NCBI RefSeq assembly: GCF_023715705.1
Contig: NZ_JAMBOS010000002.1
Span: 293,208-357,207 of the forward strand
Direction: 5' to 3'
DNA length: 64,000 nucleotides
Source: Halalkalibacter oceani
GTDB taxonomy: Bacteria; Bacillota; Bacilli; Bacillales; Bacillaceae_D
Part shown: positions 18,415-26,216 of the stretch, piece after piece
Layout of the letters: every line of letters starts with the position of its first letter
How positions within the stretch are numbered: the stretch's first letter is position 1
Translations under genes and position numbers: made by a program
Notes under the pieces: generated by a model
What the model was told of the DNA's origin: nothing
What the model saw: only the letters and a program-made list of their open reading frames with translations
Databases searched by the model: none

Positions 18415-18517
18415 TTTTACAATCCCTCGATTCTCTTAAACGAACTTTACTTCTCACTAGTTTACCAAAAAATGAGGAACAATCCTAATGACGCTCGCCT
18501 ATTTTTTTAGACGCCTG

Positions 18518-18575
18518 TTGACAGAAAGGGTATCTCTGTTATATGGTTAATTACACAACTAACTAACCAAATAAC
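18518..18575 (+). promoter_or_regulatory. promoter and GntR operator of the ABC cassette
   Basis: TTGACA at 18518-18523 is followed by a -10 region around 18539-18547. An 11-of-12 inverted repeat, GTTATATGGTTA (18538-18549) and TAACCAAATAAC (18564-18575), covers the -10 and transcription start. YtrA-type GntR repressors bind such long spaced palindromes, so autorepression is likely. Confidence 0.7.
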
Positions 18576-18593
18576 ATAAGGTGGTGAAACAAT

Positions 18594-18974
18594 GTGCGGT
18601 CATCCTTAGATGATAATCGACCGATTTTTCAGCAAATCCGGGAAATGATTGAAGAGGAGATAGTAGCTGGTCAGCTGCAGGAAGAAGAAAAAGCGCCATC
18701 GACCAATCAGTTAGTCGCTCATTATAAAATCAATCCGGCAACCGTCTTAAAAGGGATTAATCAGCTGGTCGATGAAGGAATTTTATACAAGAAGAGAGGG
18801 ATCGGGATGTTTGTCGCAAAAGGAGCGCGAAGCAAGCTGCTCGAAGAACGCAGGCAAAGGTTTAAAGATGAATATGTGTGGAGAACGGTTCAGGAAGCAA
18901 GAAAGCTTGGTATTTCCGTCGCAGAAGTCCAGGCGATGATTCAATCCGTTGAAGAAGGGGATGAAAAGGAATGA
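18594..18974 (+). CDS. GntR-family (YtrA-type) repressor
   Basis: A 126-residue regulator with the winged-helix DNA-binding domain (residues about 8-75; PIFQQIREMIEEEIVAGQL, APSTNQLVAHYKINPATVLKGINQL) and only a short helical tail. This is the YtrA subfamily form that lacks a large ligand domain. The start is GTG at 18594 after AAGGTGG. The gene overlaps the ABC ATPase gene by 4 bases. An inverted-repeat operator sits directly upstream. In B. subtilis the related ytr genes respond to cell-wall antibiotics; whether that holds here is inference. Confidence 0.88.
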   Translation: MRSSLDDNRPIFQQIREMIEEEIVAGQLQEEEKAPSTNQLVAHYKINPATVLKGINQLVDEGILYKKRGIGMFVAKGARSKLLEERRQRFKDEYVWRTVQEARKLGISVAEVQAMIQSVEEGDEKE

Positions 18975-19846
18975 CAAATCGTATTCAAGCCGAGCATGTG
19001 ACGCTTCAGTTTGGAAATAAGACCGTTTTAGACGATGTTTCATTTGAGTTGGAAGGCGGAAAAATATACGGGCTGTTAGGCCGCAATGGAGCCGGGAAAA
19101 CATCTTTAATGTCGCTGCTCGCCGCCTTTCAAAAGCCGACTTCCGGACAAATGATGGTCGATGGAGCTGAGACGTATGAAAATGCCGGTATTATGGAAAG
19201 TGTTGTTTTTGTCCGTGAGGAAAAGCGAGAATATGAAACGGACACCGTCGCCAAATGGCTGAAGGATGTCGCCAAACTGCGGCCGCTGTTCGATCAGCAG
19301 TATGCCGAGTACTTGGCGCAACGATTTAAACTGCCGCTGACGCAGAGGGTCGACAAATTGTCACGCGGGATGCAGGCGGCGCTCGGCATTACGGTCGGTC
19401 TGGCGAGCCGCTGCCCGATTACGATTTTTGATGAAGCCTATTTAGGTCTTGATGCCCCGTCACGTGAACGCTTTTATGAGGAAGTACTGCGGGATTATAT
19501 GGAGCACCCGCGGACGATCATTTTGTCGACGCATTTAATTTCCGAAATGGATTCGCTATTTGAAGAAGTGATTGTGTTAAAGGAAGGCTCGCTTCTGCTT
19601 CATGAAAAAACGGATGAATTGCTCGAGCAGGGCGCCACAGTCACAGGTGCGAAAGAAAATGTCGAGGCGTTTATCGCCGGCCGGAACGTGCTGAAGCAGC
19701 AAAGCCTTGGCGGGACAAAATCAGCGATGATTTACGGGAAGCTGACGGCAGAGGAGCGGGAACAGGCAAGGCTAAACGGCCTGGAAATCGGCCCGATTGC
19801 TTTACAGGAGCTGTTTATTCATTTGACGGAAGGAGAGGAAGAATGA
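18971..19846 (+). CDS. ABC transporter ATP-binding protein (YtrB-like)
   Basis: A 291-residue ATPase. Walker A is GRNGAGKTS (about residue 37), Walker B ITIFDEAYLGLDAP, and the H loop STHLISE. The signature is LSRGMQAALG instead of the canonical LSGGQ, as is common in YtrB-type proteins. It is coupled to the GntR gene upstream and overlaps the membrane protein gene downstream by 4 bases, giving a three-gene cassette. Substrate unknown; a role in coping with envelope stress is inferred from the YtrA-type regulator. Confidence 0.9.
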   Translation: MTNRIQAEHVTLQFGNKTVLDDVSFELEGGKIYGLLGRNGAGKTSLMSLLAAFQKPTSGQMMVDGAETYENAGIMESVVFVREEKREYETDTVAKWLKDVAKLRPLFDQQYAEYLAQRFKLPLTQRVDKLSRGMQAALGITVGLASRCPITIFDEAYLGLDAPSRERFYEEVLRDYMEHPRTIILSTHLISEMDSLFEEVIVLKEGSLLLHEKTDELLEQGATVTGAKENVEAFIAGRNVLKQQSLGGTKSAMIYGKLTAEEREQARLNGLEIGPIALQELFIHLTEGEEE

Positions 19847-20517
19847 TGAATCAGAAAGCGAAAAAAGTGCTGCGCGGCACTTTTCACATGTATCTGATTT
19901 GGACGATCTGGTATCTTGGATTTTGCCTCCTTGCGATCTTTGGCGTCGCGGTATTCGCGGCGAATCCGAATGGGGAGTGGGAATGGTCGCTTTTGCAGGG
20001 AGCGATGCAGGCAAACCGGATTTATATGCTCGTGCTCGGGATTTTATCAATGGGCGGCTTGCTAACCTATTATGTTTCAAATGGGATTACGCGGCGTGAC
20101 TATTTTAGCGGAGTGGCCGCTGCGGCTATGCTGTTAAGCGTCTTTCTCGTGATTGTCACCGGCCTTCTCCATGGAGCGGAGCGAATGTTATTCGGCTGGG
20201 GACTAAGCGAAGAAAGCCTCGGGCTGACGTTCGTGATGGCATTTTTCCAGCTGATTGTCTTTTATTTCGTCGGCTGGCTGATCAGTGCGGGCTTTTATCT
20301 ATTTCACTGGCTCATCGGTCTCGCCTTTATCGGCATCGGGATTGTCATTATTTCGATTTTTGACTATGTATGGGGCCACATCGGCCAGCAGCAGTTTGAT
20401 TTTCTGCCGGTAACCGACATTTCTCCTGCTGTCGGCATCGTCATCAGCCTGCTTTTATCACTCGGATTGATCAGTGTGATGCGAAGCCTGACAAAGCGGG
20501 CGGTCGTCAAGCCATAA
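19843..20517 (+). CDS. membrane subunit of the YtrB-like ABC cassette
   Basis: A 224-residue membrane protein with about six hydrophobic helices (for example YLIWTIWYLGFCLLAIFGVAV and AVGIVISLLLSLGLISVM) and no recognisable catalytic motif. Tight overlap with the ATPase gene makes it the likely permease. The motif VSNGITRRDYFSG near residue 77 is often seen in ABC-2-like membrane partners of YtrB/EcsA-type ATPases. A terminator follows at 20530. Confidence 0.8.
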   Translation: MMNQKAKKVLRGTFHMYLIWTIWYLGFCLLAIFGVAVFAANPNGEWEWSLLQGAMQANRIYMLVLGILSMGGLLTYYVSNGITRRDYFSGVAAAAMLLSVFLVIVTGLLHGAERMLFGWGLSEESLGLTFVMAFFQLIVFYFVGWLISAGFYLFHWLIGLAFIGIGIVIISIFDYVWGHIGQQQFDFLPVTDISPAVGIVISLLLSLGLISVMRSLTKRAVVKP

Positions 20518-20529
20518 ATGAAGTGAAAG

Positions 20530-20570
20530 AGCCAGGGGAAAAGATGAACTCAATCTTTTCCCCTGGCCTG
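20530..20570 (+). terminator. terminator of the ABC cassette
   Basis: GCCAGGGGAAAAGAT and its partner ATCTTTTCCCCTGGC form a 15-bp stem with a loop of about 7 bases. No long T tract follows, but the stem is strong and sits 12 bases after the last stop codon. Confidence 0.7.
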
Positions 20571-20582
20571 GTGGCCTGGTTA

Positions 20583-20738
20583 TTAAGCTGTATCGTTCAT
20601 TGCTTTGCGCAGTTCATTGTACCATTCCAATGTCTGTGTCTCCGAATCCTGATTAAGAAAAATCAACGTTTGGTCCGTCAGTTCGATCGTGATAAATGGG
20701 GGACTGTCTTCGGACAAGAAAAATAAGGCATCGTCATA
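20583..20738 (-). pseudogene. C-terminal remnant of a small protein, possibly PH-like
   Basis: The minus strand reads 51 sense codons (YDDALFFLSEDSPPFITIE...NELRKAMNDTA) to a TAA at 20583, but two in-frame stop codons lie directly upstream and there is no start or ribosome binding site. The pattern of short beta strands followed by a C-terminal helix (ETQTLEWYNELRKAM) looks like the end of a bacterial PH-type domain. The N-terminal half has been lost, so this is a decayed gene. The family is a guess. Confidence 0.5.
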
Positions 20739-20820
20739 CTACTAAAGCAAACTAAGACGTGATAAACGTTGTTTCTAGTTCCACCAATGACTAAATAAAT
20801 TTATGCGAATCAAACTGAAA

Positions 20821-20870
20821 GAGGCTAGGCAAAAGGTAAAAAAAACAACCCTTTGTCTCAGCCTCTTCAT
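20821..20870. terminator. terminator of the family type
   Basis: GAGGCTAGGCAAAAGGT (20821-20837) pairs with ACCCTTTGTCTCAGCCTC (20848-20865) with a few mismatches. It lies just beyond the 3' end of the minus-strand lipoprotein gene at 20884. Confidence 0.72.
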
Positions 20871-20883
20871 ATTGCATTTCCCT

Positions 20884-21612
20884 CTAACTCACTGGAATTG
20901 TTAGCGGTAGCTGCCAAATCTGTTCTTGGACGTGCAAACGGGTCAGCTTTAGCGTGAAGGAGTCCGGCAGCGGAGTGGCGAAGTCATAGTTCGCAATTAG
21001 CTGATTTGTGTCTTCTAGATAGTGGGTCGTTGAAAAGACCGGATAGATTTCTTCATTATCCTGAATTAAAGTTACGCTCAGTCCGCTGATCGGCTGGATG
21101 TCACTGATCTCGATCATAAGACGCTCGCCATCGGTTTCGGCCTTGGTTATAACAAGGTCATTGATGAAGCGGTTTGTCGTGCCGTCCGTCATCTCGGGAA
21201 TGACAAGTTCTCTTTTGTAGTAGAGAGGCTTGGCAAATACAATGATATTGAGATGGCTGAGATCATTCGGAAGCTCCGGGGTATAAAACTGACGCACCCT
21301 GATCTGATCCTCGTCACTTTCCAAAGGTGGAAGTGTCTCACTATGCAGTGCTTCATATGTCGCTCCGTTTTCATCTGTTAACACCGAATCGAGAGCAAAG
21401 GAAAATTGTTCAGTCTGATACTGTTCCATCGTGGAAGTCGCCGCGATCGTGATAAAGAATCCTTGCTGCCCGTCCCATTCACCAGCTTCCATCGTTTCAA
21501 ATTCGACATGTAAATGACTATTTTGATTTTCTACCTGCAAATCCACAGATGATTCCGTTGCCTGACAGGCACAAAGAAAACAGAGTATGCCCAAAAATAC
21601 CACCCATTTCAA
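20884..21612 (-). CDS. secreted lipoprotein, function unknown
   Basis: A 242-residue protein with a lipoprotein signal peptide (VVFLGILCFLCAC, lipobox Cys at about residue 16). The rest is predicted beta-rich and acidic, with no catalytic motif I recognise. The TTG start at 21612 is preceded on the minus strand by GGAGTG at 8 bases. It may be a sandwich-fold protein exposed outside the membrane. Its own terminator follows; the upstream neighbour kamA-like gene is transcribed the same way but 130 bases away. Confidence 0.78.
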   Translation of the reverse strand: MKWVVFLGILCFLCACQATESSVDLQVENQNSHLHVEFETMEAGEWDGQQGFFITIAATSTMEQYQTEQFSFALDSVLTDENGATYEALHSETLPPLESDEDQIRVRQFYTPELPNDLSHLNIIVFAKPLYYKRELVIPEMTDGTTNRFINDLVITKAETDGERLMIEISDIQPISGLSVTLIQDNEEIYPVFSTTHYLEDTNQLIANYDFATPLPDSFTLKLTRLHVQEQIWQLPLTIPVS

Positions 21613-21742
21613 CCGTTCTTCACTCCACTTAGCAAATATTTCTTTTAGTGTATCATGTCGAAGATCGTCTTCCTAGAGCGAATCATGAAGAAAAATAGGT
21701 TTTTAAAGGGGCAGGACATCATCATCGATTCGTGTAAAAGTA

Positions 21743-22933
21743 TTAAGAAAGAACGGCGGAGCTGGTTTTCCTTTTGCGCTTCTGTGGCATCTCGGGCAGC
21801 TCGTTGACGGAGATAACCTGATCTGTTTTTTTCGTTGGCGGGCTCCAGTATTGTTCATTTTCCGGCAAATCATCAAACCAGGCTGCCTCTTCCGGACAGT
21901 CGAGAACCATGAACTTTCCATAGTCATTGTCACGTGACTGATGATATTTTAAATACGCCTTTCCATCTTCAATTGCCAAAATCTCGATTTTACCGGATGT
22001 GTGACTCATCGACAGGCGGACGCGTTTCCCTAATCCGGACGTTTTCGCTTTGGCCTCTTCAACAATACGGTAAGCTTCTTTAAGGGTGAGAACAAAGTCG
22101 TTATTACCGGCGACAGGACGGTTAATAAAGAAATAATAAGGCGTCACCCCGGCCCATGAAAGCTTGTCCAGCAATTCAGCTAGTACATCCGGATCATCGT
22201 TGATGCCTTTCAGAACCGGAGTTTGATTAACGACAATCGCCCCGGCGTCGTGCAAGGCCGCAAATGCTTTCTTCGCTTCCTCCGTGATTTCTACTGGGTG
22301 ATTGATATGAGCCATAATATAAATCCGGTTTTCAGCTGTGGAGTACTGACGAATCAGGTCGAGCAGCGCTTCATCCTCGTAAATTCGCATCGGGTTAAAC
22401 ACCGGAAGCTTTGAGCCGATCCGGATAATTTTTACATGTTCGATCTGACGGAGCTGTTCGATAATCATACGCAGTTTTTTTGTGGCGAGGATCAGTGGAT
22501 CGCCCCCTGTGAGGAGGACATTGTTTATCGCAGGTGTGTTGGCGATGTAGTCAAGGCCGGGCTTTACATCAGACAGCGCTTCCTTGACATCATTGCGAAA
22601 AAGCCGTTTGCGGAAGCAATAGCGGCAATAGGCGCCGCATACTTCAGAACAAATGAGCAAAGCGGTCGTTTCATATTTGTGCTGACAGCCGGGAACGACG
22701 TAATTTGTATCTTCATCAGAAGCATCCCAACGCCCATATTCACTTAATTCTCCTTCGTTGGGGATAACCAACTTTCTAATGGGATCGTTCGGATTATTCC
22801 AATCAATTAAACCGAGATAGTATTCATTGACGCGGAAAACAAATTTTTCTGTGATTTCTTTTAGCTTCGCCCGTTCTGATGCTGGAATTTCCTTGATTTT
22901 GTCAATATCCAGAACATATTTAGGTTGTGCCAA
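21743..22933 (-). CDS. KamA-family radical SAM aminomutase, substrate probably not lysine
   Basis: A PLP- and SAM-dependent enzyme of the lysine 2,3-aminomutase family. The 4Fe-4S motif is CGAYCRYC (about residue 103), followed by LLTGGDPLI and the PLP-binding Lys in HTSGKIEIL. The two Asp residues that bind the lysine side chain in characterised LAM enzymes are not conserved: the YYIYQCD-equivalent reads YYFFINR, and the Asp 7 residues before the PLP Lys is Ser. The ATG at 22942 abuts GGAGG, so the TTG at codon 4 (22933), 9 bases from it, is the better start (396 residues). The protein is shorter than YodO (about 470) and ends in a basic tail. Confidence 0.85.
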   Translation of the reverse strand: MAQPKYVLDIDKIKEIPASERAKLKEITEKFVFRVNEYYLGLIDWNNPNDPIRKLVIPNEGELSEYGRWDASDEDTNYVVPGCQHKYETTALLICSEVCGAYCRYCFRKRLFRNDVKEALSDVKPGLDYIANTPAINNVLLTGGDPLILATKKLRMIIEQLRQIEHVKIIRIGSKLPVFNPMRIYEDEALLDLIRQYSTAENRIYIMAHINHPVEITEEAKKAFAALHDAGAIVVNQTPVLKGINDDPDVLAELLDKLSWAGVTPYYFFINRPVAGNNDFVLTLKEAYRIVEEAKAKTSGLGKRVRLSMSHTSGKIEILAIEDGKAYLKYHQSRDNDYGKFMVLDCPEEAAWFDDLPENEQYWSPPTKKTDQVISVNELPEMPQKRKRKTSSAVLS

Positions 22934-23145
22934 ACAGATCATCCTCCTTTGTAATAAACATCACGTCAAGTATAACAATAAAAAAACGAAATAGTCAAAA
23001 AAGCTAGAAAAATGGAGGGGTCTTCTATTTACGGACCGTAGGCAAAACAGCGTTGAGAGATAACACCCAAAACCGATTTTGCATGTTTCGTATCGTTTTC
23101 CGAAGAGAGTCCTGGCGGCTTGGTGTTCCTCCAGTGTACTACATA

Positions 23146-23192
23146 AAGCCCGGGTCAAAAGGTGAGATCAACCTTTAAACCCGGGCTTTTCT
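23146..23192. terminator. terminator of the family type
   Basis: AAAGCCCGGGTCAAAAGGT (23146-23164) pairs with ACCTTTAAACCCGGGCTTT (23171-23189). It has T tracts on both sides and can terminate the minus-strand GerM gene. Confidence 0.82.
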
Positions 23193-23251
23193 TTCTGAAA
23201 AAAGTATCATTCGCACGCAGCGCTTCTAAGAAAAGTAGCTGTGCGATTTTC

Positions 23252-23917
23252 TTATTCGACTTTTTTGTAGTCTTCGAGACTGTCGGCGACGATTGGCACG
23301 CTTGTGTCAATATGACCGAACAGCTCCGGGTGACTTTCCCCGTCAATTAAAATTTGCGTTTCGTTGAAGCCGAATTGCTTCATGATCATCGCCACTTGCT
23401 GAAGAATCATTTCTTCCGTACCTGAACCTGCCTGTGTTTCCAGCAGTTCAGCGGAGAAAGAAACATGAGCGACACCTTCCACTTCTTCAACGGATTGAAC
23501 TTCGACATTGTCAGGAATTAAGGACACGAGACCTTCCTCGGCTTCGGTTGGACCGGCAACCCACTCTTGCAGGGTAGCGACAAAAACCTCATCCTCTGCT
23601 GCCTCGATTTGCCGTTCTACTCTAAACATATCCATGACCTGATCGTCAGAGAAAACCAACTCGACAGGCGTGCTCGTGCTGTCCTGAGCTTCGCCCTCAG
23701 GCTCACCTTCAGGCGTTTCTGATTGATCAGGTGTTTCGTCCGTCACTGGTTCTTCTTCATCTGCCGGTGTCTCTTCTCCTGACAGGTCTTCATTTTCTTC
23801 TAATTCAATGTTATCAGGAGCCGGTTCAGGCTCTTCCGGTGATGTTGTTCCTTGTCCACACGCGGCAAGCGCTAGAAGCAGGAAACTGGTAAAGAGCACC
23901 ATCCATTGCTTTTTCAT
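23252..23917 (-). CDS. GerMN-domain lipoprotein
   Basis: A 221-residue lipoprotein: signal peptide with lipobox LAAC (about residue 20), a long acidic Glu/Pro/Thr-rich spacer (about 25-95), then a GerMN (sporulation/germination) domain of about 115 residues. In B. subtilis, GerM helps assemble a structure between mother cell and forespore; single-GerMN lipoproteins also occur in vegetative cells. The start at 23917 (MKKQWMVLF) has an AAGGGGGAAG site; the longer frame to 23959 lacks one. It stands alone with its own terminator. Confidence 0.88.
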   Translation of the reverse strand: MKKQWMVLFTSFLLLALAACGQGTTSPEEPEPAPDNIELEENEDLSGEETPADEEEPVTDETPDQSETPEGEPEGEAQDSTSTPVELVFSDDQVMDMFRVERQIEAAEDEVFVATLQEWVAGPTEAEEGLVSLIPDNVEVQSVEEVEGVAHVSFSAELLETQAGSGTEEMILQQVAMIMKQFGFNETQILIDGESHPELFGHIDTSVPIVADSLEDYKKVE

Positions 23918-24075
23918 TGTTCTTCCCCCTTTTACATCGTGTGTGAACGATTTCCACACAGAGGATAGTGAGCTTTCCTCTTACGCAAGTATGTAGGATA
24001 AGTCCTATCAGTTAAATTCTACAACATTCAGGTTGAAATTCAATCCTGAATTTAGACCTAGTCCGCTCCAATTTG

Positions 24076-24138
24076 ACAAAATGAATGCTGGAAAGTCCGC
24101 CACTTGGGACCTTCCAGCTACGGCACGGAGCGAAACGG
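24076..24138. repeat. intergenic hairpin element with CGGAGCGAAACGG flank
   Basis: GCTGGAAAGTCC pairs with GGGACCTTCCAGC around a 7-base loop, followed by TACGGCACGGAGCGAAACGG. The 3' flank resembles the one after the hairpin at 8703-8800. It sits between two minus-strand genes. Confidence 0.45.
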
Positions 24139-24300
24139 TTAAAACATTGGAAATACATACTCGATCAAAAACCAGATAATCCCGAAGAAGATAATTAAAT
24201 AGGCTGCATATTTAATAAAAGTCGCCATGACCATGCTGTTGTTTTCTTTTTTCTCAACATGTCGTTCTTCGACGTCTACATTTTTTCTATTGTCCATCAT
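24139..24300 (-). CDS. small membrane protein, function unknown
   Basis: A 53-residue protein with a charged N-terminal half (MMDNRKNVDVEERHVEKKEN) and one C-terminal transmembrane helix (YAAYLIIFFGIIWFLIEYVF). The minus strand has GGAGGGAG just before the double ATG. The shape is typical of small Bacillus membrane proteins. I cannot name a family. Confidence 0.7.
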   Translation of the reverse strand: MMDNRKNVDVEERHVEKKENNSMVMATFIKYAAYLIIFFGIIWFLIEYVFPMF

Positions 24301-24418
24301 TTCTCCCTCCTAATAAGGAATTGTATAGAGTACATACCCTTCATTTTTCAGGCTAAACTTCGACTGTTGATCTTCTTCGTTTCTTCTGGACATAAATGGG
24401 GTAGGATTGGTATGGAGA

Positions 24419-24427
24419 TGGTATAAT
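24419..24427 (+). promoter_or_regulatory. extended -10 promoter of the AI-2E-type exporter
   Basis: TGGTATAAT (24419-24427) is an extended -10 element with perfect TATAAT; no good -35 is seen. It lies 34 bases before the chosen ATG, which is why the longer upstream reading frame starting at 24407 is rejected. Confidence 0.55.
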
Positions 24428-24460
24428 GAAAAAAACTGTCAACAGGAAGGGATTTTGCTT

Positions 24461-25546
24461 ATGCCACAATCGAAAGCATTCCGTATTGGATATGGAATCG
24501 CGCTTATTTTTTTAATTATTTATTTGGGAACATTAGTGGATTGGATTTTTCAGCCGATCGTTGTTCTCGTGCAGACGTTATTTGCACCGATTGTTTTAGC
24601 GGGTGTGCTGTTTTACCTGCTGCGGCCGTTTGTTAACTTTTTATCGCGCTGGATGCCGCGCGGCCTGGCAATTTTGGCGCTGTATTTATGTGCGATCGCG
24701 CTCTTGACGGCATTGGTCCTGCTTGTCGGACCGGAATTGCAGAAGCAATTTAATAGTCTCGTGCGAAATGCGCCAATTTTTATTAATGAAATCCGGGATA
24801 TGTTTATCAACTTACAGGAAAATGAATACATTGCCCGTTTTCAGCCGGGGGAGACGGTCTCATTTGAGGAGCTAACATCACAGCTTGCTGATTACTTAAA
24901 TCGGATTGTCTCGACAGTCGGCTCGAATATTGCCAGTTTCATCGGCTTTATCGCCAATGTCGTGATCATTCTCATCATCATTCCGTTTGTCCTGTTTTAC
25001 ATGCTGAAAGAGGGGGATAAGGCTCCGAAGCAGGTGCTGAAATTCTTCCCGGCCAAGCAGCAGCAGGAAGGACGCCGTGTGCTTCATGACATGGATGAGG
25101 CGCTAAGCTCCTATATTCAGGGGCAAATTATTGTCAGCTTCTGTGTCGGTGTACTCGTCTATATCGGCTACTTGATTATCGGGCTCGACTATCCGCTCGT
25201 ATTAGCGCTCGTAGCGATGTTTACAAATGTCATTCCTTTTGTCGGTCCGTGGATTGGCACCTTTCCGGGAGTGATCGTCGGCTTCATTGATTCGCCGTTT
25301 ATGGCACTGTGGGTCGTGGTTGTCGTCGTAATCGTCCAGCAGATTGAGAGCAATTTAATTTCACCGCAAATAATGGGTCGAAAGCTTGATATCCATCCGC
25401 TGACGATTATTCTCCTATTGCTTGTGGCGAGCCGCTTTGCCGGTTTGTTAGGTTTACTGCTTGCCGTACCGACCTATGCTGTAGGGAAGGTGATTGTCTC
25501 GCATACGTACCGTCTGTGGAGGCTGCGCAGCAAGCCGACGAATTGA
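24461..25546 (+). CDS. AI-2E family transporter (TqsA/PerM-like)
   Basis: A 361-residue membrane protein with the usual AI-2E exporter layout: two or three N-terminal helices, a soluble loop (about residues 100-140), then the helical core (VVIILIIIPFVLFYMLKEGDK, PLVLALVAMFTNVIPFVGPWIG, QQIESNLISPQIMG). The last three motifs are characteristic of the family. Substrates in the family range from autoinducer-2 to Na+ or H+; none can be assigned here. The ATG at 24461 follows AGGAAGGGA. Confidence 0.9.
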   Translation: MPQSKAFRIGYGIALIFLIIYLGTLVDWIFQPIVVLVQTLFAPIVLAGVLFYLLRPFVNFLSRWMPRGLAILALYLCAIALLTALVLLVGPELQKQFNSLVRNAPIFINEIRDMFINLQENEYIARFQPGETVSFEELTSQLADYLNRIVSTVGSNIASFIGFIANVVIILIIIPFVLFYMLKEGDKAPKQVLKFFPAKQQQEGRRVLHDMDEALSSYIQGQIIVSFCVGVLVYIGYLIIGLDYPLVLALVAMFTNVIPFVGPWIGTFPGVIVGFIDSPFMALWVVVVVVIVQQIESNLISPQIMGRKLDIHPLTIILLLLVASRFAGLLGLLLAVPTYAVGKVIVSHTYRLWRLRSKPTN

Positions 25547-25608
25547 CATGATCGAAGCGGATTTGTATCGTGGAAGAGGAAGAAAAAACAGACCGAGGAG
25601 TGGTAATG

Positions 25609-25980
25609 ATGGCATTTGAACAAGATGGGATTATTCAAGTGGAACCCGAAGAATTAAAAGAGCTGTTACAGCAGGATGACCGTCCGATCATTATTGATGT
25701 ACGCGAACCGGATGAGTATGAGGAAGCGCATATTCCGGGACTGCCGTTGATTCCGATGCAGACGATTCCGACGATCGCGGCGGAGCTTGATAAAGATCAG
25801 GAGTATCTTTTCGTTTGCCGGAGCGGAAACCGGAGCCAGAATGTCGCTCTATATTTGCAGAATCAAGGCTTTTCGAATGTGAAAAATTACGCCGGCGGGA
25901 TGCTTGCCTGGACAGGGGAAACGGTGTCTGGTGCAGAATGGGTTGTCCGTTCTCCGGAAGAGCTTCACAAGGCAAAATAA
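25609..25980 (+). CDS. rhodanese-like sulfurtransferase
   Basis: A single-domain rhodanese of 123 residues with the landmark DVREPDEYEEAHIPG and the active-site loop CRSGNRS. Such proteins pass sulfane sulfur between thiols. The ATG at 25609 is 8 bases after GAGGAG; the frame runs further upstream (25570) without a better site. It lies 62 bases after the AI-2E-type gene. Confidence 0.9.
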   Translation: MAFEQDGIIQVEPEELKELLQQDDRPIIIDVREPDEYEEAHIPGLPLIPMQTIPTIAAELDKDQEYLFVCRSGNRSQNVALYLQNQGFSNVKNYAGGMLAWTGETVSGAEWVVRSPEELHKAK

Positions 25981-26022
25981 AAAAAGGGGTTTTAGGCAGG
26001 GAGATTCGTTTTACCGGGGCTC

Positions 26023-26085
26023 ACGTGAGCGTAACGACAAGTAGGAGAGCGGGTTTCTTTCCTGCTTGTTGTCGTTTCTGCGACT
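26023..26085. repeat. intergenic hairpin, part of a 240-base gene-free stretch
   Basis: AACGACAAGTAGGA and TCCTGCTTGTTGTCGTT form a long imperfect stem with a loop containing GAGCGGGTTT, similar to the GAGCGGGGTT loop of the hairpin near 2815. The palindrome GCTCACGTGAGC precedes it. It may terminate the rhodanese gene. Confidence 0.45.
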
Positions 26086-26216
26086 TTGTGCTCGGGTCTT
26101 ACATCGTTGGTGGCGCGTGCGTTGTGTAAAAGTTAGGACGTGTGCTTTTGCTATATTTCTAGTAAACTAGTAATAGGTTTTTTTAGAGGTTGTGACGAGT
26201 GGAGGATGGGCCAATC

